Source of the DNA: Thermoplasmata archaeon
GTDB lineage: Archaea; Thermoplasmatota; Thermoplasmata; Thermoplasmatales; Thermoplasmataceae
DNA: 7,847 nucleotides
Direction: 5' to 3'
Assembly (NCBI GenBank): GCA_021833045.1
Contig: JAKBGP010000092.1
Location: 1-7,847 of the forward strand
Shown here one piece after another: positions 1 through 4,129 of this stretch. The notes under the pieces are model-generated. The model worked only from the letters and a program-made list of their open reading frames with translations, ran no database searches and was not told the origin of the DNA. Position 1 is the first letter of the stretch; every line of letters starts with the position of its first letter. The position numbers and the translations under genes were made by a program.

Positions 1-1385
1 GGAAGATTTGATTCTTTGAATGTTATTGCATACAGAACCTTGTTAAAAGTAACTGATTCTGATAGAGGTACTCCATTAACCTGGAATGATCCTCCATCTG
101 CATGGAATATCTTGTTGTTCGTTGCTATTGTATACGTGTAAGATCCATTTGTTAATGTGATGGAGTAAGATGATCCTGTTATTGTTCCTGACTTCATTCC
201 GTTAGATAGATTGACATACCATGTTGATCCTGCTTGAAGATTTGATTCTGTGAATGTTACTGTATATGTTTGTAGTTTGAATGAAAGGTCTATCTGTTTA
301 GCTGATCCTTTTACTGATACAGATCCAGATAGATTTTCATAATCTGTTGATGTTGCATGATAGAAATATGTGCCATTGATCTCATGGAATGAGTATGATG
401 TGTTTGTTAATGTGTATTCCATATTATTGAATGTTAATGTCCATGATGAATCTGGTGGTAATCCTGATTCTGTGAATGTTACTGTATATGTTTGTAGTTT
501 GAATGAAAGGTCTATCTGTTTAGCTGATCCTTGTACTGATACAGATCCAGATAGATTTTCATAATCTGTTGATGTTGCATGATATGAGTATGATCCATTG
601 GTTACATGGAATGTGTATGATGTGTTTGTAAGGGTGTAGCTGTTTCCATTAAAGACAAGAGTCCAAGATGTTTCTGCAGGGAGATTTGATTCTGTGAATG
701 TTACCGTGAATAATACCTTTGAGAATGATACAGATATGTCATTATTCGAGATAATTCCATTAACCTGGAATGATCCTCCATTTGCATGGTATATCTTGTT
801 GTTCGTTGCTATTGTATACGTGTAAGATCCATTTGTTAATGTGATGGAGTAAGATGATCCTGTTATTGTTCCTGACTTCATGCCATTTGATAGATTTACA
901 AACCACGATGAATCTGGTGGTAATGCCGATTCTGTGAATGTTACAGAAAACACTTGTTCCTTTTGGTATATTGCCTCCTCATTAATGTTTTGATTGACTG
1001 TAATATAGATAGAATTGCTTGTACTATTAACTGATCCTACCCATTTTTGAAAAGTGTAACCTGCGTTTGGAGAGGAAACCAAATGGAATACCGTTCCAGT
1101 AGGTACATCGTTTGTAGTAAAATTCTGACTCCTATCGTTATCAAAACTGAAACTTATTATTCCATCAACTGAGTAATTTGCACTAAAAACAACATACCCA
1201 TTTCCGTTTACATAAAGATGAACTGATGGATCTGATCCACTGCTCATATCCTTGGCATTCAAAGAGCCTTTTAAGTGCTTTCCAATAGAATGATAATCAT
1301 TTGAAGCATGTATAGGAATAAACATGACAAATATAAAAATAATGACCAATAGAAGTGCTGGTAGTTTAGTACTGATTCGTGACAT
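1..1385 (-). CDS. Secreted cell-surface repeat protein, C-terminus beyond window
   Basis: Open for 461 codons from the ATG at 1383-1385 to the window edge. Residues 1-28 form a signal peptide: a short basic start, a hydrophobic core (LLLVIIFIFVMFIPI) and a likely cut after HAS. Residues about 60-145 resemble a divergent InlB B-repeat, with a GTVFHLVSSPNAGYTFQKW core. Tandem repeats of about 74-80 residues follow, each opening with V/I-TF-T/K-ES-x-LP; they begin at residues 148, 228, 302, 376 and 454. Two alternating repeat types occur, one with 'YVNLSNGMKSGTITGSSYS' and one with 'YHATSTDYENLSGSVSV'. Many N-x-S/T sequons suggest glycosylation. This repeat family is frequent in exported proteins of Thermoplasmata. 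A role in adhesion or as cell-surface stalk is inferred. No catalytic domain is visible, and one (for example a thermopsin-like peptidase) could lie beyond the edge. There is no ribosome binding site; a TATA box 23-30 bases upstream supports a leaderless start here. Confidence 0.9.
   Translation of the reverse strand, partial: MSRISTKLPALLLVIIFIFVMFIPIHASNDYHSIGKHLKGSLNAKDMSSGSDPSVHLYVNGNGYVVFSANYSVDGIISFSFDNDRSQNFTTNDVPTGTVFHLVSSPNAGYTFQKWVGSVNSTSNSIYITVNQNINEEAIYQKEQVFSVTFTESALPPDSSWFVNLSNGMKSGTITGSSYSITLTNGSYTYTIATNNKIYHANGGSFQVNGIISNNDISVSFSKVLFTVTFTESNLPAETSWTLVFNGNSYTLTNTSYTFHVTNGSYSYHATSTDYENLSGSVSVQGSAKQIDLSFKLQTYTVTFTESGLPPDSSWTLTFNNMEYTLTNTSYSFHEINGTYFYHATSTDYENLSGSVSVKGSAKQIDLSFKLQTYTVTFTESNLQAGSTWYVNLSNGMKSGTITGSSYSITLTNGSYTYTIATNNKIFHADGGSFQVNGVPLSESVTFNKVLYAITFKESNL
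73..200 (-). repeat. Type A internal repeat, copy 1 (partner 757-884)
   Basis: This 128-base stretch recurs at 757-884 with only a few mismatches. The offset of 684 bases is exactly 228 codons, so the copies are in frame in the surface-protein gene. Both encode the 'NGMKSGTITGSSYS...ATNNKI.HA.GGSFQVNG' part of a repeat unit. Confidence 0.9.
244..362 (-). repeat. Type B internal repeat, copy 1 (partner 466-584)
   Basis: This 119-base stretch matches 466-584 with a single mismatch (position 311 against 533, giving Lys or Gln). The offset of 222 bases is 74 codons. It encodes 'ATSTDYENLSGSVSV', 'GSAKQIDLSFKLQ' and the next 'TYTVTFTES'. Confidence 0.92.
466..584 (-). repeat. Type B internal repeat, copy 2 (partner 244-362)
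   Basis: Direct in-frame copy of 244-362 with one substitution in 119 bases. Such identity makes the locus prone to slippage and to change in the number of repeat units. Confidence 0.92.
757..884 (-). repeat. Type A internal repeat, copy 2 (partner 73-200)
   Basis: In-frame second copy of the 128-base repeat at 73-200. The near-identity at the DNA level, including silent sites, points to recent duplication or gene conversion and not only to protein-level selection. Confidence 0.9.
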
Positions 1386-1407
1386 TAAAGAACAAGAATT
1401 ATAAGTG

Positions 1408-1415
1408 TTATAATA
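1408..1415 (-). promoter_or_regulatory. TATA box of the surface-protein gene
   Basis: On the minus strand this reads TATTATAA, preceded by CGAAAG as a possible BRE. It sits 23-30 bases before the ATG at 1385, the spacing expected if transcription starts at or next to the start codon. A leaderless message fits with the absence of a ribosome binding site. Confidence 0.6.
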
Positions 1416-1463
1416 CTTTCGCTTGATAATATACTAAAGAAATTGAAAAAATTGCTTCATAGC

Positions 1464-1475
1464 ATTTCGCGAAAT
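1464..1475. promoter_or_regulatory. 12-bp perfect palindrome, possible operator
   Basis: ATTTCGCGAAAT is its own reverse complement. It lies about 50 bases upstream of the TATA box of the surface-protein gene, where an activator or repressor could bind. The function is inferred from position and symmetry only. Confidence 0.3.
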
Positions 1476-1588
1476 ATAGAAAGAGAACGGTTTTAGTTAT
1501 GGATAATGCGAAATTGAAAATCTAGCTCCTTGTATATGATAGTTAATAAATTACCAGAACTCTTCCACATTAACACATATTTTTTTAA

Positions 1589-1765
1589 TTAGCTGAACCC
1601 GTGATATAGGGATTGAGATAGTATCTGATCATTTTTCATTTCGATCCATACATATTCTTCCAAGCCTTTATTCCAGCCATCTTCAGTGAACACGATTTCC
1701 CCTGATTCTCTTTTTGATGTTCCATGAATCTTGCTTTTCAGTGATCTGAATTTAGCTTCACACAT
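1589..1765 (-). CDS. Small 58-aa orphan protein
   Basis: The ATG at 1763-1765 opens 58 codons ending in TAA. The start is well supported. GGGAGG (1771-1776) ends five bases upstream and matches the archaeal anti-Shine-Dalgarno, and a TATA-like TTTATTTTAA (1801-1810) lies at the right distance for a short leader. The product starts MCEAKFRSLKSKIHG, is mixed in charge (12 Lys/Arg, 8 Glu/Asp) and has an aromatic middle (GWNKGLEEYVWIEM). It has no signal peptide, membrane segment or motif that I recognise. The second half could form a small beta sheet with one helix. It stands alone, with no close neighbour in the same direction. The function is unknown; that it is a real gene rests on the ribosome binding site and the protein-like composition. 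Confidence 0.65.
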   Translation of the reverse strand: MCEAKFRSLKSKIHGTSKRESGEIVFTEDGWNKGLEEYVWIEMKNDQILSQSLYHGFS

Positions 1766-1770
1766 AACAA

Positions 1771-1810
1771 CCTCCCTTCATAATGTGTAGATTTAGTCCA
1801 TTAAAATAAA
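1771..1810 (-). promoter_or_regulatory. Promoter and ribosome binding site of the 58-aa gene
   Basis: On the minus strand TTTATTTTAA (1801-1810) is a TATA candidate and GGGAGG (1771-1776) a ribosome binding site. Initiation about 26 bases past the TATA centre would give a leader of roughly 12-15 bases that just includes the ribosome binding site. Confidence 0.45.
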
Positions 1811-1891
1811 GGTATTCATTAAAAAAATAAAGTTTTCCTATACTGAAGAACTTATTCATATCTCCATTTTGTTTAAAAATTCCTTTCCCTG

Positions 1892-2104
1892 TTATTTAGT
1901 TATTGATTCTATGTTTTCTTTCTTTTCTTTAGGATTAGATTTTTCATTTGAGACATCAGGGTTTACGTTTCCCTTTTTTAATTCTGGGCTAAGAGGACTA
2001 TCATTTTGATGGGCTATTATTCCGATATTTTTTTTGTTAATATCAGTTTCATGGAATCCAAATTTTGTTAGGCAAGCTTCAATTATTACATTACTGGCAT
2101 TAAC
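1892..2104 (-). pseudogene. Start-less remnant, RHH-like helix plus polar tail
   Basis: This frame is open for 70 codons between an in-frame stop (2105-2107) and TAA (1892-1894), and contains no ATG, GTG or TTG. It nevertheless reads like protein: NASNVIIEACLTKFGF resembles the second helix region of ribbon-helix-helix (CopG/Arc-like) proteins, followed by a Lys/Asn/Glu-rich tail. The beta strand that should come first is absent. Just upstream GGTGG is followed by TTG AGA TTA AGT in another frame, which could be the broken start. The simplest reading is a decayed or frameshifted RHH gene; a non-canonical ATT or ATA start is possible. That it is a gene remnant is moderately likely. The RHH assignment is weaker. 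Confidence 0.35.
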
Positions 2105-2496
2105 TTAATCTCAAATCAGATCCACCTTATCATTTTTAGATCATGACGGTAAATGAAATAACTGTGCATACATGGATAACAGGGTCACAAATATAGGATC
2201 TGAATATTCCCACAATAATTAAGATGGGTTACCTCCCCATCTCTATCCTTGGATGACCTTACGGCCATCCATCTCACAAATAACAATTACTATCTTTTAT
2301 TTAGGTTTTATTTTAGTTGAGAATAGAGAAACAGGTATCAGCGTTCTTAATGACTATTTGAGATTTCTTGTACTTTAATGTTAGATTTTTATTAATGACA
2401 TCTATTCTTATCAATGCGGATGTTCCCAACGAAATCTCATAAACCAGAAACAGCCGCTGTGATTTTAATCAAACACTTACCTAAGACTGAAATGTT
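2105..2496. other. Intergenic region with hairpins; no convincing gene
   Basis: No ORF with a supported start was found on either strand. The best frame, on the minus strand at 2313-2468, is open for 51 codons and reads protein-like (SALIRIDVINKNLTLKY), but its only canonical start is a TTG at 2429 without a ribosome binding site. The stretch also contains the hairpin block at 2222-2274. The rest is AT-rich and could hold promoter, terminator or origin sequences that I cannot identify. Confidence 0.4.
2222..2274. repeat. Two adjacent hairpins with alternative pairing
   Basis: Hairpin 1 is a 7-bp stem, AGATGGG (2222-2228) with CCCATCT (2236-2242), and a 7-base loop. Hairpin 2 pairs TGGATG (2250-2255) with CATCCA (2266-2271), has one A-C mismatch, then CC/GG and a TTAC loop. 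AGATGG of hairpin 1 can instead pair with CCATCT at 2269-2274, which would break both hairpins. Read on the minus strand, the loop of hairpin 1 is GAGGTAA, a ribosome-binding-site-like sequence. It could be a structured RNA or a DNA site; the sequence does not decide. Confidence 0.4.
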
Positions 2497-2748
2497 CTAT
2501 TTATCCTTCATTTCACTCGTAATAAAATCTTCATTGAGCTTATAGGATTTAACATGAGTCACCATTTTCGATTTAAGTATGTTGATGATTGATAGATTTG
2601 TAAGCCTCATTGCTATGATACCATAACCAAGCTCCAAACCCTCATCTAATAGAATGCTTCTTATTTGTCCTGTCTTGAATCTTTTATTAGGATATTTTAA
2701 AAATATATTTAGGATCTTCCTGTTGATTTCATCTAACTTGGCCCCCAC
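2497..2748 (-). CDS. Small winged-helix DNA-binding protein
   Basis: 83 codons from GTG (2746-2748) to TAG. The sequence has the pattern of an archaeal winged helix-turn-helix regulator. Helix 1 is at about residues 4-18 (LDEINRKILNIFLKY). The second helix and turn are at 24-36 (FKTGQIRSILLDEG), the recognition helix at 41-55 (GYGIIAMRLTNLSII), and a wing at 60-73 ends in YKLNEDF. There is no effector domain or metal motif, so it probably acts as a dimer on DNA, perhaps as a regulator of this element. The start is the weak point. There is no ribosome binding site, and the frame stays open about 13 codons further upstream without a usual start codon. It lies 114 bases after the preceding gene, so it may have its own promoter. 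Confidence 0.75.
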   Translation of the reverse strand: MGAKLDEINRKILNIFLKYPNKRFKTGQIRSILLDEGLELGYGIIAMRLTNLSIINILKSKMVTHVKSYKLNEDFITSEMKDK

Positions 2749-2862
2749 GGTAATTTTTAAACTATTAGAAATAGCTATCAGTCCTCAGATTTGTTGGTGT
2801 ATTTAAGAAATTAAATCGAAAATTATTACCTTTCAAGTTTTCCTTCCCCTGAAGTTATTTTC

Positions 2863-3030
2863 CTATTTCCCGTAGTATCCGGTTTTACTTATTAGTTTAA
2901 GAAATTTGAATTGCTTTTCATCTCCTGGAAGCTTGTTATCCCGAACAAAGTTATAAACACTGTGTGGGCAATCTAGCTCCTTACCAGTACTGGTCCTATG
3001 GAAATTGCATGGTTTTACGTACCTTTCCAT
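2863..3030 (-). CDS. 55-aa Cys/His protein, probably the shifted C-terminus of the 3039-3269 gene
   Basis: The ATG at 3028-3030 gives 55 codons ending in TAG. Residues C8-x2-H11 and C21-x-H23 could bind a metal ion, and the remainder is basic (FVRDNKLPGDEKQFKFLKL). The ATG has no ribosome binding site, and the same frame stays open and protein-like upstream to 3111 (IPTKHIQTTQDYFVPKSLAS). It overlaps the end of the acidic ORF at 3039-3269, which lies in the neighbouring frame. I therefore think this is the C-terminal half of one 135-residue protein, joined by a -1 shift at the run 3093-3101. A separate short gene starting at the ATG remains possible. I do not recognise a family. Confidence 0.55.
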   Translation of the reverse strand: MERYVKPCNFHRTSTGKELDCPHSVYNFVRDNKLPGDEKQFKFLKLISKTGYYGK

Positions 3031-3038
3031 CTTACTGG

Positions 3039-3269
3039 CTAATGATTTTGGAACAAAATAGTCCTGTGTTGTCTGTATATGTTTCGTAGGTATTTTTGGG
3101 GAACACAGATCTTATTGTTATTTTCATTATCTGATTCTTCATCGGGATATATGAGCACATCTCCAGTATCCTCAGGTGTGAATGGGATATCTGTTTCGGG
3201 TTCATCATCCCCTAGTTTGATAGGATGTTTTCTTTCATGCAGTATAGCTGATAATGAGATGAATATCAT
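3039..3269 (-). CDS. Acidic small protein, frame probably disrupted near its end
   Basis: 76 codons from the ATG at 3267-3269. GGGAG, 10 bases upstream, serves as ribosome binding site, and the gene begins 14 bases after the stop of the 150-aa gene, so it belongs to the same operon. Residues 20-52 are strongly acidic (GDDEPETDIPF and PDEESDNENNN) and likely disordered. After C55 and a CCCCAAAAA run the frame gives a tail (YLRNIYRQHRTILFQNH) that looks less natural than the -1 frame, which continues for 76 residues. Without the shift the protein is 76 aa; with it, 135 aa. The antisense ORF over this region is Ser-rich and is taken as a shadow. The function is unknown; acidic small proteins of mobile elements can be DNA mimics, but nothing here shows that. 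Confidence 0.55.
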   Translation of the reverse strand: MIFISLSAILHERKHPIKLGDDEPETDIPFTPEDTGDVLIYPDEESDNENNNKICVPQKYLRNIYRQHRTILFQNH

Positions 3270-3283
3270 TGTGGAACATCTCC

Positions 3284-3736
3284 CTATTTAGAGTTTCTAA
3301 TATTCTTCAGTCGATCTAAAACTTTCTGCTTTTCTTCTTCGCCTAAGGATTTCCATCTTTCCCTCGCTGCCATTATCCTAGTAAACTCTCTCTCGAAGTA
3401 ACCCTGATATGGTAGCTCATTTTTAAGTGGTTCTGGCATATTCTCCCAATATTTATGTCTTGTAGCCTTTGCCATTTCACACTGAGGGTCCCCTTCATTG
3501 TATGTTCTTCTTTTGATCAGAATATCCAAAGGACATTTAGGAGCTTCACATGTGTTATATCTGGAGCAGTAGGACATGGTTTTGATTGAGAGAAGGTCTT
3601 TGGATAGTGATTCTTTGCCTGATGTTTGTCTGTTGGTAGGTATTGTCAGAGTTGCTTGGTATCCCTTAGTGTAACTATACCCCTCTATACCATGAAGATG
3701 TGAGAGTCTATGCATTTTATCATTATTCGGCTTCAT
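3284..3736 (-). CDS. 150-aa protein with a four-cysteine cluster (CPLD motif)
   Basis: The start ATG (3734-3736) follows GGTGG by six bases and overlaps the previous stop by 14 bases. Residues 57-86 contain C57-x5-C63-x4-C68-P-L-D and C86, a spacing suited to one zinc ion or an iron-sulfur cluster. The C-terminal third (about 105-148) is predicted to be helical and highly charged (YFEREFTRIMAARERWKSLGEEEK). I have a general memory of similar 'C..CPLD...GEP.C' modules in archaeal and phage small proteins, but I cannot name a family. In this operon, downstream of a replicative helicase, a DNA-binding or replication-accessory role is the natural guess. It has no signal peptide or membrane segment. 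Confidence 0.8.
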   Translation of the reverse strand: MKPNNDKMHRLSHLHGIEGYSYTKGYQATLTIPTNRQTSGKESLSKDLLSIKTMSYCSRYNTCEAPKCPLDILIKRRTYNEGDPQCEMAKATRHKYWENMPEPLKNELPYQGYFEREFTRIMAARERWKSLGEEEKQKVLDRLKNIRNSK

Positions 3737-3854
3737 TTACAACCACCGTTATCAGCCCAGATTTCCCAATGACAATGAACCTCATGCTTACGCCTTCAAG
3801 AAGAAGGCTCCCTAACTTCCTGAGGGTATTCTGCTTTACTCTTTCTGTACTCAC
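3723..3854 (-). CDS. 43-aa orphan protein between the 92-aa and 150-aa genes
   Basis: GTG at 3852-3854 overlaps the TGA of the 92-aa gene (GTGA, 4 bases), and TAA at 3723-3725 lies inside the next gene (14-base overlap). This fills what would otherwise be a 114-base gap in a tightly packed operon. The product begins MSTERVKQNTLRKLGS, a basic helix, and ends in a strand-turn-strand pattern (MRFIVIGKSGLITVVVNE). Both overlaps, and the amphipathic helix plus hairpin, argue that it is translated, probably by coupling. No family is recognised. An internal ATG at residue 24 would give only 20 residues and is less likely. Confidence 0.6.
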   Translation of the reverse strand: MSTERVKQNTLRKLGSLLLEGVSMRFIVIGKSGLITVVVNEAE

Positions 3855-4129
3855 TTTATCACTTCCTTTATGAGGCCTATGGCTGCCCCCGAGCCATCCT
3901 GTAAAGAATTAAGGACCGTAAAATCTGAGTCAAGCTTAACTATGGCGATCACCCTCTCAAGTGTTATTCTATGGGTTTTTCCTGACTTCAATCCGTCAAT
4001 ATTGATTTTGTCGAAGGATCTTCTTTGAAATTCATATGTCAGGATAAAAGGTACGTTTTTAGGCCCGATGTAGTTTTTTCTTACGGTTGATCCTTCAAGA
4101 TCTTTCAGATATACTAGAAGGATCATCAT
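3851..4129 (-). CDS. 92-aa orphan protein coupled to the helicase gene
   Basis: Its ATG overlaps the helicase stop codon (ATGA, 4 bases), the classic arrangement for translational coupling. A second ATG follows directly, so the exact start may differ by one codon. The sequence suggests a mainly beta fold: hydrophobic strands at residues 2-8 (MILLVYL), 26-33 (VPFILTYE) and 55-66 (ITLERVIAIVKL), and a short helix at the end (IGLIKEVIK). It has no Cys, His cluster or catalytic motif. I do not recognise it. Its place right behind the helicase suggests a partner protein for replication, which is inference. Confidence 0.75.
   Translation of the reverse strand: MMILLVYLKDLEGSTVRKNYIGPKNVPFILTYEFQRRSFDKINIDGLKSGKTHRITLERVIAIVKLDSDFTVLNSLQDGSGAAIGLIKEVIK

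Noticed and set aside
370..564. Plus-strand ORF of 64 codons
   Set aside because: It lies antisense to the tandem repeats of the surface-protein gene; its open frame results from the repeated sequence.
1507..1584. Minus-strand ATG frame of 25 codons between the surface-protein gene and the 58-aa gene
   Set aside because: It has no ribosome binding site or suitable promoter, and it is too short to judge by composition.
2130..2235. Short GTG-started minus-strand frame after the GAGGTAA hairpin loop
   Set aside because: Only about 23 codons, with the ribosome-binding-like sequence too far from the GTG; no support beyond coincidence.
2313..2468. Minus-strand frame open for 51 codons
   Set aside because: The reading looks protein-like, but the only canonical start is a TTG without a ribosome binding site or promoter; kept only as a note on the intergenic region.
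1519..2982. 13-bp direct repeat AATCTAGCTCCTT (1519-1531 and 2970-2982)
   Set aside because: About one match of this length is expected by chance in an AT-rich window, and the second copy is explained by coding sequence.
3079..3291. Plus-strand ORF of 70 codons, Ser-rich
   Set aside because: It is antisense to the acidic operon gene, lacks a ribosome binding site, and its Ser-rich composition is the mirror of Asp/Glu codons.
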